Translations under genes and position numbers: made by a program | IMG/VR virus record: IMGVR_UViG_3300028557_000160 | Coordinates: 1 to 28,026 of that record | DNA from: a virus | Strand: one strand, 5' to 3' | Length of the DNA stretch: 28,026 nucleotides | In this document: positions 17,501 through 25,502 of the stretch, piece by piece | How the letters are laid out: each line of letters opens with the position of its first letter | How positions within the stretch are numbered: position 1 is the first letter of the stretch | Notes under the pieces: generated by a model | The model's input: only the letters and a program-made list of their open reading frames with translations | Told to the model about the DNA's origin: nothing | Databases searched by the model: none

Positions 17501-18831
17501 CCTTCCGACGCTTCGCGGTGGCCGCGGTCCAGTTCCTCGTGACCGTAGACGTCTTTGGTCGGGTTGAAGCCGTATTCCTTCGATTTTACCCGGACAAGGT
17601 TCTCAGCAGCCGCAATAGCTTCTGGCGTCGGGCGCTCGCCCTTGCGGGTGATGATCTCGACCGACAGCGTGTTGCCACTGTGGAGGTCCGGGCGGTCGCC
17701 CCGCTGCCGCTTTTCTGGCCCCCGGACGTGGTTCAGATACTGATCGTCCGGTGCCATCTGGTGGATCGTACCGTCCGGCTGCACGTAGTAGTTGGCGCCC
17801 GTGTTGCTTTCGTTCGACCATGACACGAAGCCATTGAGCGTCGGCGCGACGCCTTGCTTGGTCGCGCTCGCCGTCTCGTGGATCACGAACCCCTTGATGT
17901 CCGCCGTCCCGTTGTCGCGTTTTTTCGCGATGCCCGGCGCTAGTCCCGCCGGCATCGGCTTGTATTTGATCGGCCGCAACGCTGCCTCGGGTCCGCCGGC
18001 CGGGTTGGCGTTGTCCTGCGCGCCCCCCGCCTGCTGTCCGCGCAGTGCGTCCGCCGCCGGTTCCCAGAGGGGACGAGTCCGCAGCTTGACGTCTGCTATG
18101 ATTTGCGCACGGGCTTCTGCGGCCTCTTCAAACCCGAGCTTGTCTTCGCCCTGGTAGTTGGCATCGGCGCGGCGGTCGATATCGGTCAACCGCCCCATCG
18201 CGTGGCGCGACTCGGCGAGCGCGCCGAACTCACGGATCTTTTTTTCCTTCTTTGCGGTCGGGAGCGGCGAACTCCCGGTCATGAACACGAACTGCTGGAT
18301 GTGCTCCTCGAGCTTCTCCGGCTGCTCTTGAATACGACCTAGAAGGCCTTCGCCCTTCTGGGTCAGGTCGGTATCGTGGTATTTGTCTTGCTGTTGGAAC
18401 TGGGCCGTCCGGGCATGGCGATTGATCTCCGCCCCATGCTGGACCAGTGCATAATCGTATTTGGGTTTCAGCTTATCCGGGACGGTCTTGAACCAATCCT
18501 TGCCGGCCTTGAGGTGGTCGGCGGCGCGCTCATCTTGGAACCCAGCCCCATCCGGAGCGATGCCGCGATGGGCCTTCTCATAGGCGTCGTCCTGCTCCTG
18601 CTTGAACTGCACGAACGACGTCGCCGTGCGATACTCTTCCGCCTTGTCGTCCTGTTTCCCAGCCGCCGAAATCACGCCGCCCAGTGCGTGGCCCAGTTTG
18701 CCGATGGCCTCGCCCATCTGGGCTTGGGCACGGCCGGGCGCTGCGAATGCCGACGCGTCGTATTTGGGAATGCCGGTCGGCGCCGCGAAACTCGGTGCCG
18801 GGATGGCCCATTGGTCAGGGATCTTCACCAT
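14548..18831 (-). CDS. Large internal virion protein with amidase, L,D-transpeptidase-like and alpha/beta-hydrolase domains
   Basis: A 1427-residue protein starting at ATG 18831, 11 nt after the gp14-like gene. Residues 1-290 are helical, as in ejection proteins. Residues about 312-452 are an N-acetylmuramoyl-L-alanine amidase (Amidase_2) domain: FVIHET with H318, ANYYV, LNHVRG with H368, SVEIIT, and YGHEELDRGHREASEG with H431 and H438. Residues about 462-615 resemble L,D-transpeptidase/DUF5675-type domains: SIPTGTYEI and LLIHDGRQGVTAGCIGI with H577 and C587. Residues about 643-775 look like an alpha/beta hydrolase: YGFSLG with nucleophile S703, possible D731 and H763. The remaining 600 residues are helical and may form the conduit. 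The likely role is local peptidoglycan opening during genome ejection, with the protein acting in the host envelope. Position in the gene order matches T7 gp15/gp16. Domain calls are by eye; the third is the least certain. Confidence 0.8.
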   Translation of the reverse strand: MVKIPDQWAIPAPSFAAPTGIPKYDASAFAAPGRAQAQMGEAIGKLGHALGGVISAAGKQDDKAEEYRTATSFVQFKQEQDDAYEKAHRGIAPDGAGFQDERAADHLKAGKDWFKTVPDKLKPKYDYALVQHGAEINRHARTAQFQQQDKYHDTDLTQKGEGLLGRIQEQPEKLEEHIQQFVFMTGSSPLPTAKKEKKIREFGALAESRHAMGRLTDIDRRADANYQGEDKLGFEEAAEARAQIIADVKLRTRPLWEPAADALRGQQAGGAQDNANPAGGPEAALRPIKYKPMPAGLAPGIAKKRDNGTADIKGFVIHETASATKQGVAPTLNGFVSWSNESNTGANYYVQPDGTIHQMAPDDQYLNHVRGPEKRQRGDRPDLHSGNTLSVEIITRKGERPTPEAIAAAENLVRVKSKEYGFNPTKDVYGHEELDRGHREASEGMDVVKRLRSGGTMVANASKIEVGVNKFAPPSTPGILTAAAEQTTRAINKDGYGDKLTGTITVNGTTYKWNSGGREGSRGSIPTGTYEIQRYTSASQRASEGKSLLWDSFELNAAQEVEGRAAKEHKRDGLLIHDGRQGVTAGCIGIDGDFERFKKDLAAEQQKNGGKLKIQVGTKTQLAEVQKAAQQAAPQVASGAQPRVMLGFKGVDGAFDQKAFEAHARALGYEPKVITAWNTKEAVAEANKAIKGNAGPYAVYGFSLGAQSARDFAASAGTKPEQVVTVGAYKDARLDFGDTKVQHYFDKSGVGNPAKGEMLDAPHTGGGNVQQVAAERAAKSQSLQSRTLAFGHPDARVASRTDVANDAAPPELVRGQADPASPEFGGVERGDLPEPLAVANGPHNIQTILDGYPNGKPLSALPDAEREAILGVMSPADRAAFEKRIKTDDQDEEGVAAEDVVTIGSVKEVLSGALRTAEAQRADNDNPNPEARLYPSPVGPPAPMQPKFNYKYLTEKEASALVYKLTVAQRQSYLAEVGGEIDHITRNGVEAQDSRGRTFLDRAKTVLEPNQFKKARIAIETAKMSYAAIEPLRTMGPDELRGYAATLAPTADDGGDLVKQKIKGELQKAVQSKIAKLMHTFETDAAAAVNASPEVRAVVAQAQESRKLYTMGQDASGALRPGMTDTGKAQMTEPEFRTALTEARIAAQERAFNERYNPDKDRDTSSRIKVITADEAKNLIFGGVEWSKLLPEEKREALAFAAQRAEGLYGRRYAKRAYNDALQFVVRGAQDKQDGIQIATQMISGKVSLADMHRYRMLQSTSAAQTFLNNSQSVPDDVFSQPAQMNGLSMRIPGPNPGLRPGPAINQQPANPANATATNLESVTMPVATLKMVQSLIQDPEKQSATFDQRMYPGAARETLEYWMKKAAKEYVEPGQGRTKEQRESDIKAIAKSLVDQQIAQDQRRKQPGAFLPQWLLQESIGKALGN

Positions 18832-18842
18832 GTGCTATCCCC

Positions 18843-19379
18843 CTATGAGCCGAACACGTAGTTGCCACCCGACGACCCGCCGCCAATCCCACCGCCGCCC
18901 TTGATGGCCCCGCCGAACCCGCCCACCATCGAAGAAATCCCCGCAATCGCACCGGCCTTCTGCTTCGTGCTCGCGGCTTGGCGCAGCGAGTCCGCTTCGA
19001 CTTGCAGAATATCGGCCTGGAACTGCCTTGACTGATTGGCCTGGAGCCCCTGCCAAATCGTGGTGTTACTGCGATCCAATCCTCGTTCGCCCGTCAGTTC
19101 GGACGTCTCTCGCGCCGACCCGTCGATGCCGCCGCCCGCCGAGGCGAACCGCGCGCGCTGGTCACTGAGCGTCTTGTCGGTTTGCTTCTGCTCTTCGCGG
19201 GCTTTGTAGGTCGCGCGTCCCTGCTCTTCGATGCCCTTGCGCCGCTGTGCTTGACCTTCAGCAGCTTTCACGTTGGCCTGCGTCCTCAGAGCCGACGCCT
19301 CACCGGCCGCGCCCATCATCGAGCCCATACCGCCCGCAACCCCCGACACAATCCCGCCGACTGCCGCCAACCCCGCCAT
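18843..19379 (-). CDS. Internal virion protein B-like (T7 gp14-type)
   Basis: A 178-residue protein beginning MAGLAAVGGIVSGVAGGMGS. The Gly/Ala-rich hydrophobic N-terminus (1-30) is followed by a long Gln/Arg/Glu-rich helix (about 30-75), the motif RARFASAGGGIDGSA (about 75-89), a second helix with many Gln residues, and a Gly-rich tail. This composition and order are typical of T7 gp14-like internal core proteins, which are ejected into the outer membrane. ATG 19379 follows the previous stop by 1 nt. The gene ends in TAG, showing that TAG works as a normal stop in this genome. Confidence 0.75.
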   Translation of the reverse strand: MAGLAAVGGIVSGVAGGMGSMMGAAGEASALRTQANVKAAEGQAQRRKGIEEQGRATYKAREEQKQTDKTLSDQRARFASAGGGIDGSARETSELTGERGLDRSNTTIWQGLQANQSRQFQADILQVEADSLRQAASTKQKAGAIAGISSMVGGFGGAIKGGGGIGGGSSGGNYVFGS

Positions 19380-19380
19380 T

Positions 19381-19845
19381 TCAGTTTCCTTGTGCTTGCC
19401 AGCGCCACGTCCTCGGCCATTGATCCATCTCGGGATTGGCCATCAGGCGCTCGTACAGAATGATGTCTGAAGACTTGTCCAAGGCCGACACCGGCCGGAA
19501 CCCAAGCGCGGTCATGAACTGCCGCGCGTTCGGCTTCGTGGTGTCGCACAGCCCGTAGAGTGTGGTGATCCCGTTCTCTTCGCACATCTTCATGGAGTCG
19601 CGGATCAGCCGGACGATCCAGAGTCCATAGGTTCGGACGTTATCATCCTTGATGTAGAAGTAGACCCAGTGCCGACCGGCGATGAGGTTCACCCCCGCGT
19701 AGGCCACGGGGACCCCGTCTTTCTCGAGAGTCCCCCCCCAGATCGGATTCTCGATCTCCACCCCTTCGATCTCGACGCCGTCGGCCGGATCCATCCGCCG
19801 ACAAACGTAGCCGTCATCAGCAGGGTGAGATTGGAACTTGCTCAC
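19381..19845 (-). CDS. GNAT-like protein at the internal virion protein A position
   Basis: A 154-residue protein. The start chosen is GTG 19845, whose GTGA overlaps the stop of the tail tubular protein B gene; a longer version from 19923 would begin with an Arg/Pro-rich stretch that is a shadow of that gene. The core has the look of a GCN5-type acetyltransferase: VAYAGVNL, WVYFYI, a helix RTYGLWIVRLIRDSMKMCEE, then TKPNARQFMTALGFRPV (about 103-119), the usual C-terminal GNAT signature. T7 gp13 (internal virion protein A) belongs to a GNAT-like family and sits at the same place, so an assembly role for the particle core is more likely than a metabolic one. Whether it binds acetyl-CoA cannot be seen. 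Confidence 0.75.
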   Translation of the reverse strand: MSKFQSHPADDGYVCRRMDPADGVEIEGVEIENPIWGGTLEKDGVPVAYAGVNLIAGRHWVYFYIKDDNVRTYGLWIVRLIRDSMKMCEENGITTLYGLCDTTKPNARQFMTALGFRPVSALDKSSDIILYERLMANPEMDQWPRTWRWQAQGN

Positions 19846-22610
19846 GCCACGCGCTCCATGAGCTCGTTGCCCACGACGAACCCATCGATCCAGCCCGGGA
19901 AGGGGGCCGTCATCCGGAGGCACAGCCGGGGATCGTTGGTGAGACCGCCCGGCATCGAGATCCGGTCGCGCGTCGCCGAGACCAGGGCGGGCCCGGAGTC
20001 GTAGGCGTCATTCACGTCCCGATCCTTCAACCGGTGCATGGTCGTGAAGTTCTGCCCGTATTCAATCCCAGCCGTTGCGGCCTTGCGGATGATCAGCGAC
20101 GACTTTGCCGGGCGGGCCCGTTGCGCCAGCCCCGTGCCCTGCTGGGCGCCGAACGAGAGTTTCGAGGACTTATACCGGCCGGTGTAGGTGAGCCCGACCA
20201 CGATCGTCGCCGCCGCCACCGACAAGGTGATCGACCCGCCCGAGACCGTGAACGTGCCGGCATAGTACCCGTCCGCCCAGGCCGTGACGGTCTGAGCCTC
20301 GAGGTGATCCAGTCCCGTCACCGTGGTCGTCGTCGAGCCCCAGCGGAGGGGATCGTTGGTGCCCCACACCAGTTCGTCCGAATCGCCCCAGGTCAGTGCG
20401 TCCGAGGTGTAGACGATGTGGGAATCGAGGCAGCGCGCATCCGACGCCGTGGCGTAGTAGACCGGACCCAATCTTTCGAGGTAGCGCTTGTCGACGCCGC
20501 CGATCGTGCGCTTGGCGATGATGTAAATCTCATCCTGATTGGCCGTGCCGCCCGGCAGCACCGCGACGGACTCGATCGTCCCCGATGCCCCGTCTGTCTG
20601 CCAGCGCGCCCAGCCTAAAACATTCTCGGTCGGGTCAAACAGCTTGACCAGCAACTGCCCGTCGTTGCGGACAGCCAAGACCCGCGTATCCGGGCGCCGC
20701 ACCACGGCCAACTGCGCTAGGCCAGCCCGTCCGATGTCCCGGTGCAGGGTGGTCAAGGGCCGGGCGACGTAGTCCTGAATCTGGACGTTGTAGACGATCT
20801 CCATCATGTGGATCGTCGAACTGTCGACGTAGAGGCAGCGCGTGTCGATCTTGATCGGCTGGATGTCCCCGACCCCGTAGGTCGACATCTCGCGGACGGT
20901 CATGTTGGTCGTGGTCAAGGGTTCGTCGAAGGCGTTCGAGCGCACCACGACCTCGGCGCCTTCCGTGCCGATGATGAGGCGGCCGAGGGCCATCATCCAC
21001 TGCCCCGTGTTCGCCGCGCCCACAGCCACGGACCGGGCGACGGCGGACGAGTCACCCTCGTCGTGGGCGTGACTTTCGTAGGCCTCGGAGTAGGAGCCCC
21101 AGAACTTGTCATCCTTCAGGGACCACAGACGCCCGTCGAACACCGACAGCGCCCGCGGCCAGCCCCGGTAATCGCTCCAGGCGCCCTCTTCCCAGTCCGA
21201 CGTTGCGGTGGCGGCGGAAAGGTTCTCGAGAACTTCCATCGAGACCGAGAGGGACGACGCGTAGTTGGTGACCCGCACGATGCCTTCGTTCGAGGAAAAA
21301 CCGTAGTAGATCGTGACCGTGCCAGACCCCGAGGTGTACTCGCCGGTCTTCACGCCCACGCGATAGTAGACGTTGTTGTTGTCGAGCCCGTCGTTGAAGG
21401 CTTGGGCCGCGCCTGACCCGGTCGTGACGATCGTGACGCCGCCCGACGTGCTCGACGACGTCGACGCGTCCGCCCAGGACGTCGTGTTGCCGATCGACCG
21501 CTGAATGCGAACCGTGCCCGTCAACCCCGTCCCGACCGTGAACGTGATCGCGCGCGACGACCCAACGCCTTGCACCTGAACTTCGTCGGACCACTGGTCG
21601 TCTGCCGTGATGGTGCGGGACTCGAACTGGCCGGCCTGGGTCAATCGCCACAGAGACCCGACGTGCTCCGCCCGAAACAGCGACCGGTTGGCGGTCAGCG
21701 TCCCGTTACCCGTTCGGACCGACGGGGTGATCGTCAGGCTCTCGTCGGTGTTCGGGTCGCGGAACGGGCCGTCCTCTTCCTGCGTCTCGACCAAGCTCCA
21801 CGAGTTGTTGTCCCAACGCTCGATCCGGCGCTGCTTCAGCGTGCCGTTCGAGACGTACATGGTGTTCAGGGATTGCTCGAACCGGAGGGACTGGAGCTCA
21901 TCCACACCCCACGGGGAGGTGAGAACGAGGTCGCCGGTACTCGCCACCTGCAGGCTTTCGACCTCGATCTGGCGGTACAGGATCGACGTGAGTTGCACAT
22001 AGTAGGACCCGGACGGGGTAAACCCGAGCGAGTGGTGCCCCGTCTTCAGGGTCATCTCTTCGATGTACTCGTCACCGCCGGCGGTCGAACCGCAGCGGAA
22101 CGTCACCGGTCCGTGGTGCACGAAGATCTCGAGCGCATGCAGCGTGCCGGCGCTGGACGTCGTCACCAATTGTTGAACGCCGGCGGTGTCCGAGCCGTTG
22201 GAGTTCAAGAGCAGGCGGCCCGATCCGATGGTCGCCGTGGCGGAGCCGGTCGAGAGGTCGGTCCATCCGGTCAAAGCGTTGAAGTTGCCGTCCACGACGG
22301 TGGAGGTGACGGACGGCCGGGCCACGACGTCGCCGTCCGCGATAATCCGGACGGCCGTATCGCTGAGCGCCAGCAGGAACTTCTCGGTGCTGCGGCGGAC
22401 AAACGGGTGGATGCGGTAGCGGTCGGTGCCCATGTCGGCGAGGAACTGGAACCCCGGGCGCAGGCACATAGGACCGTTGGCATCGAGCCAGATGTTCTCG
22501 ATCGTCTCGGCGGTGGCCCCGTAGTTCTCGAGAGTCAGCCGGTTGATCGTCTCGAGACCAATCTCGCCGCCATTGAAAACGGTATATGCGCCGTTGGCCA
22601 CCGTCGTCAT
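19842..22610 (-). CDS. Tail tubular protein B-like (T7 gp12-type nozzle protein)
   Basis: A 922-residue protein. ATG 22610 shares bases with the stop of the gp11-like gene (TGATG), so it is preferred over an upstream ATG at 22664. The product starts MTTVANGAYTVFNGGEIGLE and continues with a segment about capturing early-gene order (NRLTLENYGATAETIENIWL) typical of phage tail nozzle or stabilisation proteins. It contains motifs common in the family: RIHPFVRRSTEKFLLAL, then a Ser/Thr/Gly-rich insertion (about 120-480), GWPRALSVFDGRLW, and VYNVQIQDYVARPLTTLHRD. The family forms a hexameric beta-propeller-like nozzle that closes the tail. The long Thr/Ser-rich central part makes it larger than T7 gp12 (about 790 residues). 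The product probably assembles with the adjacent gp11-like adaptor. Confidence 0.85.
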   Translation of the reverse strand: MTTVANGAYTVFNGGEIGLETINRLTLENYGATAETIENIWLDANGPMCLRPGFQFLADMGTDRYRIHPFVRRSTEKFLLALSDTAVRIIADGDVVARPSVTSTVVDGNFNALTGWTDLSTGSATATIGSGRLLLNSNGSDTAGVQQLVTTSSAGTLHALEIFVHHGPVTFRCGSTAGGDEYIEEMTLKTGHHSLGFTPSGSYYVQLTSILYRQIEVESLQVASTGDLVLTSPWGVDELQSLRFEQSLNTMYVSNGTLKQRRIERWDNNSWSLVETQEEDGPFRDPNTDESLTITPSVRTGNGTLTANRSLFRAEHVGSLWRLTQAGQFESRTITADDQWSDEVQVQGVGSSRAITFTVGTGLTGTVRIQRSIGNTTSWADASTSSSTSGGVTIVTTGSGAAQAFNDGLDNNNVYYRVGVKTGEYTSGSGTVTIYYGFSSNEGIVRVTNYASSLSVSMEVLENLSAATATSDWEEGAWSDYRGWPRALSVFDGRLWSLKDDKFWGSYSEAYESHAHDEGDSSAVARSVAVGAANTGQWMMALGRLIIGTEGAEVVVRSNAFDEPLTTTNMTVREMSTYGVGDIQPIKIDTRCLYVDSSTIHMMEIVYNVQIQDYVARPLTTLHRDIGRAGLAQLAVVRRPDTRVLAVRNDGQLLVKLFDPTENVLGWARWQTDGASGTIESVAVLPGGTANQDEIYIIAKRTIGGVDKRYLERLGPVYYATASDARCLDSHIVYTSDALTWGDSDELVWGTNDPLRWGSTTTTVTGLDHLEAQTVTAWADGYYAGTFTVSGGSITLSVAAATIVVGLTYTGRYKSSKLSFGAQQGTGLAQRARPAKSSLIIRKAATAGIEYGQNFTTMHRLKDRDVNDAYDSGPALVSATRDRISMPGGLTNDPRLCLRMTAPFPGWIDGFVVGNELMERVA

Positions 22611-23218
22611 CAGCTTTGCTCGCGGCTCGGGTTGAGGTAGTTCCCGCGCGCCGCCGACGACCACGCGCCATGCCGGCGCCGCTGCGGCGGACCCTGCGTG
22701 GCGTCGAGCCCGATGGCCTCTGACTTGGCCTTTTTCCGCTCGACCTTGATCTCATCGAGGCGACCAGGTGCCAGCTTGGGAGCGGCCATGAACGCCAGTT
22801 CGGTCGCAACCCAATGCGCGAAGGTCTCGGACCAGCGCCCGACGGATGACACCGACGTCTCCGAGACGTAGCTGATGAACACGGTCTCTGCCGAGGTCGC
22901 GACCTTGCCGACCTCGACCGAGTAGCCGAGCAGTTCATCGCCCACGGCACCGGTCTCCGAGATCCACAGAAGTCGGAGGAGATCAGACGGGAGGGCATAG
23001 TAGTAGTCATATCCGTGTGTCGGGGTCGCCTCGAGGCGGGCGAGTTCGTCCCGCAGTTTGGCGTGATCCCAGGCTGTGGCTTCGTGACAGCGCAGCGCCA
23101 CCGGCTCCCAGTGGCCGCGCAGCACGAGGGCATCCTCGCCGGTATCGTCGACGGTCTCGACCATCGGCTGGCCGAGAAGCCCGAGCGCGGCGTTGAAGAC
23201 GGTGAGCTGCGTGGGCAT
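22610..23218 (-). CDS. Tail tubular protein A-like (T7 gp11-type head-tail adaptor)
   Basis: A 202-residue protein starting at ATG 23218 in a TGATG overlap with the upstream gene. The N-terminus TVFNAALGLLGQPMVETVDD and the central YDYYYALPSDLLRLLWI are hallmarks of gp11-like adaptor proteins, which form a dodecameric ring between portal and nozzle. A C-terminal Arg/Lys-rich helix (DEIKVERKKAKSEAIGLDA) also fits the family. The length matches the usual 190-210 residues. It lies directly upstream of the gp12-like gene, as in T7-like phages. Confidence 0.85.
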   Translation of the reverse strand: MPTQLTVFNAALGLLGQPMVETVDDTGEDALVLRGHWEPVALRCHEATAWDHAKLRDELARLEATPTHGYDYYYALPSDLLRLLWISETGAVGDELLGYSVEVGKVATSAETVFISYVSETSVSSVGRWSETFAHWVATELAFMAAPKLAPGRLDEIKVERKKAKSEAIGLDATQGPPQRRRHGAWSSAARGNYLNPSREQS

Positions 23219-23724
23219 CAGCGGCGCCGCAGGTCAGCGAGGTGGGCTTCGGCCGACTGCCGACTGGCGAACCCGTCCTTGATGGTGCGGTGGCCGTCCT
23301 TGATGGTCCACTGGCTCGCACCGAGGAACTCGATGGTTGCGCCGGAGATGTCCGGCATGATGATCTCGGCCCGCGAGAAATCGAACTCGTTGCGAATGTA
23401 GGCAATCACGGCCTGCTGCTCGCGGTCGACACGCACGACGTCGAGGCACAGGCACCACAATCCGTAGGGGTGTTTGATCTCGATGTAATCGAGGGGGCGG
23501 ATCTCGTCGGCGCGGTTCCACAAATACCGGGGGTTCTTGGCGTGCTCGACGGTATGATCCTCCTGAGCGACGACGCTCCAGGCGCCCCACAGAGTCCCGG
23601 CCGGCCGGACCATTTCTTTGGTGGCCTGGGGGGTGGTGTTGGCACGCACACGGGCAACAGGCGAAAGCACGGCGGTCACATCTTCAGCGGCGGACTCGGC
23701 GGTGCGGGTGGCGGTCTTGGCCAT
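23218..23724 (-). CDS. Conserved-type phage structural protein, function unknown
   Basis: A 168-residue protein. ATG 23724 has AAGGA 8 nt upstream. The first 35 residues are Ala/Thr/Arg-rich and probably flexible. The rest looks like a compact alpha/beta fold with many aromatic residues (GTLWGAWSVV, IKHPYGLWCLCLDVVRVD, IEFLGASQWTIKDG). The C-terminal part contains a repeated IKDG motif (WTIKDGHRTIKDGFASRQSA). It lies just after the terminator and just before the head-tail adaptor gene. This position suggests a minor head or connector protein. I could not assign a family. Confidence 0.65.
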   Translation of the reverse strand: MAKTATRTAESAAEDVTAVLSPVARVRANTTPQATKEMVRPAGTLWGAWSVVAQEDHTVEHAKNPRYLWNRADEIRPLDYIEIKHPYGLWCLCLDVVRVDREQQAVIAYIRNEFDFSRAEIIMPDISGATIEFLGASQWTIKDGHRTIKDGFASRQSAEAHLADLRRR

Positions 23725-23741
23725 GGGGATATCCTTGGGTT

Positions 23742-23771
23742 GAAGAAAAGGCGGGGGACTGTGCCCCCGCC
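23742..23771 (-). terminator. Intrinsic terminator after the capsid accessory gene
   Basis: On the minus strand an 8-bp all-GC stem (GGCGGGGG / CCCCCGCC) with a 6-nt loop is followed by TTTTCTTC. This is a textbook Rho-independent terminator for transcripts from the capsid side. It separates the capsid and accessory head genes from the next structural gene. Confidence 0.85.
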
Positions 23772-23787
23772 CTCAGTTTCCGTCAGA

Positions 23788-24354
23788 TCACGCCGGCGCC
23801 TTGAGGACGACGAAGTTGATCTGGATGGCGGCGTCGAAGGCGTTGGCGGCGTGGAGGTTGGTGACCGTGATCACCGCCGAGCCGGCGTTGGCCTTGCACT
23901 GCCCAATGGCGGGCGAGCCCGCCGAGGTCTTGGGGTCGACCGAGGCGAGGATGATGTCCCCCGCTGCGATCTGCGAGTTCGTCAGCGTCAGGGTGTACTC
24001 AGCCGCAGCCGCCGTGGTCAGCGCCTCCGACGTGATCTTGCCCTTCAATGCGTTCAGGGTCGCAGCGCCGGCAGTGGCCGTGGCCGTGCCGAAGATGTGA
24101 CCCAGAGTGGCGCCCGTGCTCGCGACGGCCGTGGCGATGAGCTGGTCGTGCGCCGAGATCGCCGCCTTGGCGGTCGAGGCGAACTGCAGCACGTCGACGA
24201 TGTCGCCCACCCGCATGCCACGATCAGCGGCATCCGAGATGTAGGCCGCCGTCGCCACCGTGGTGATGGCGTCGGTGCCCTCGTAGCGCCAGCGCTGAGC
24301 GTTGCCACCGCCCGCCGCGTGCACCAGATAGAGTTCGTTCGTGTCGTAAGCCAT
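23788..24354 (-). CDS. Probable head accessory/cement-type protein
   Basis: A 188-residue protein with AGGAG 8 nt before ATG 24354. It starts MAYDTNELYLVHAAGGGNAQ and contains YEGTDAITTVATAAYISDAA followed by RGMRVGDIVDV, a combination I know from small proteins encoded directly after the capsid gene in many podoviruses. The rest is Ala/Thr-rich and beta-like, with the order VxVTNLHAANAFDAAIQINF near the end. By position it corresponds to the cement protein of Bordetella phage BPP-1, but sequence similarity to that protein cannot be checked here. It is co-transcribed with the capsid gene (26-nt gap) and followed by a strong terminator, which fits a high-copy particle protein. Confidence 0.65.
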   Translation of the reverse strand: MAYDTNELYLVHAAGGGNAQRWRYEGTDAITTVATAAYISDAADRGMRVGDIVDVLQFASTAKAAISAHDQLIATAVASTGATLGHIFGTATATAGAATLNALKGKITSEALTTAAAAEYTLTLTNSQIAAGDIILASVDPKTSAGSPAIGQCKANAGSAVITVTNLHAANAFDAAIQINFVVLKAPA

Positions 24355-24380
24355 GTGACTATCTCCTATCCGTTACCTGA

Positions 24381-25217
24381 TCAGCTCAGAGCGGTGTTGT
24401 CGTTGTGGACCAGCTTGACGATGCCGGCCAACTGCAGGGCCTTGGCGCCCTGGTAGGCGGAGCAACGGGCCCACGAGTAGTCCTGCTCGTCGTTGACGCC
24501 GACCTTGGTCGTCATGTCGCCCATGTTGAGGCCGTGACCGACGGCCATCTTGTGGTAGACGAAGCACGACGCGGTCGCGCCACCGACGCCCGGAAGGTTC
24601 GGGTGACGGCACCACTTCACGCCGTTCCAGTTGCGCCACTGCGAGTAGCGCATGAACGGCTTGTCGGGGACGTAGTCGCCGCTCGAGAACTGGGCGACGT
24701 CCATCAGGTGCGCCCACGCCATCGGCGTCAGCAGACCGTAGCGCTCGCCGTCATCCGGAACGAAGTTCTCGTCGAGGATGGCGCAGGCCTCGAGCAGGTT
24801 GTAGATCGTCATGCCGGTGATCGCCGTGCCACCGTTGGCAGAATAGGTCGTGGTGGCGAGCTGGGTGGTGATCAGGTCGTCGGTCTTTTTGTTGATCGAG
24901 ACCACACCGCGGCGCTGCATGCTGAGACGCTGCGGCACCGACGACGAGTAGATGTTGAAGTTGTTCTTGCGGGCGAGGTGGTGGTACTCCGCCAGCGTGC
25001 AGGTCGCGCTCGTCTGGTCGTCGGAGGCATACGGGATAGCGCCGTTGGCGCCACGCGTGACCGCCGAGTCGGCGGCACCCTCGATGATGAAGACGAAGTT
25101 GTTGCCCTTGATGTCGCCTTCGGTCGTGACGGTGCCACGAAGGAGGGACTGCTTCTGCTCGTACGCCGCGACGAACTCCGTCGCATACTTGGTTGCCATT
25201 ACGCTATTGTCGGCCAT
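24381..25217 (-). CDS. Major capsid protein
   Basis: A 278-residue protein with AGGAG 8 nt before ATG 25217. The N-terminus (ATKYATEFVAAYEQKQSLLR, then GTVT) and the segment DLITTQLATTTYSANGGTAI followed by DENFVPDDGERYGLLTPMAW are typical of the phage capsid family with an HK97-like fold found in BPP-1-like and related podoviruses. The length is normal for that family. There is no N-terminal delta domain, consistent with a separate scaffold gene upstream. Its isolation between an inverted repeat (25454-25490) and the terminator at 23742-23771 suggests it is expressed at a different level from its neighbours. Confidence 0.85.
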   Translation of the reverse strand: MADNSVMATKYATEFVAAYEQKQSLLRGTVTTEGDIKGNNFVFIIEGAADSAVTRGANGAIPYASDDQTSATCTLAEYHHLARKNNFNIYSSSVPQRLSMQRRGVVSINKKTDDLITTQLATTTYSANGGTAITGMTIYNLLEACAILDENFVPDDGERYGLLTPMAWAHLMDVAQFSSGDYVPDKPFMRYSQWRNWNGVKWCRHPNLPGVGGATASCFVYHKMAVGHGLNMGDMTTKVGVNDEQDYSWARCSAYQGAKALQLAGIVKLVHNDNTALS

Positions 25218-25453
25218 GGGAAATTCTCCTGTTTGAGCCGATTGATGGGATCAGACGGAGAACGGCAGGTCGGGTGCCCGACGACTGCGGGAGGGCGGGG
25301 TACCGCGCACGCGAAACAAGGCTGCGGGCCGCACGCAAATGCAGTCGGCGAGTCGAGTCTGACAGTTCTGGAATGGACGGCCGGGGCCGGCGAGCGGGGT
25401 GCCCGGAGCAAATGTCCTAAGAGACGTCGGGAAATACTACGCTGTACTGACGT

Positions 25454-25490
25454 TTGACGTCCGGCCTTGAAATCTCTAGCCGGACGTCAA
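25454..25490. terminator. Perfect 12-bp inverted repeat upstream of the capsid gene
   Basis: TTGACGTCCGGC (25454-25465) and its exact reverse complement (25479-25490) enclose a 13-nt loop. It starts 12 nt after the stop of the HExxH protein gene, in the 285-nt gap before the capsid gene. On the minus strand the stem is followed by ACG and no T-run, so it may be a weak terminator, an mRNA-stabilising or processing hairpin, or an operator. The rest of the gap shows only the capsid ribosome binding site. Confidence 0.55.
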
Positions 25491-25502
25491 TTCTGTTGTG
25501 GT

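Noticed and set aside
19381-19923. Longer version of the GNAT-like protein from 19923
   Set aside because: The extra 26 residues overlap the gp12-like gene out of frame and look like a shadow. GTG 19845 makes a GTGA overlap like other junctions.
22611-22664. Longer version of the gp12-like protein from 22664
   Set aside because: The added residues are Pro/Arg-rich shadow of the gp11-like gene. ATG 22610 is coupled to its stop.
25199-25411. A 70-codon minus-strand frame upstream of and overlapping the capsid start
   Set aside because: It is Pro/Arg/Cys-rich, has no ribosome binding site and runs into the capsid gene out of frame.
25434-25462. Promoter for the capsid gene (GGACGT, 17 nt, TAGTAT on the minus strand)
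   Set aside because: The -35 element matches poorly and overlaps the inverted repeat. It is not better than chance without transcript data.
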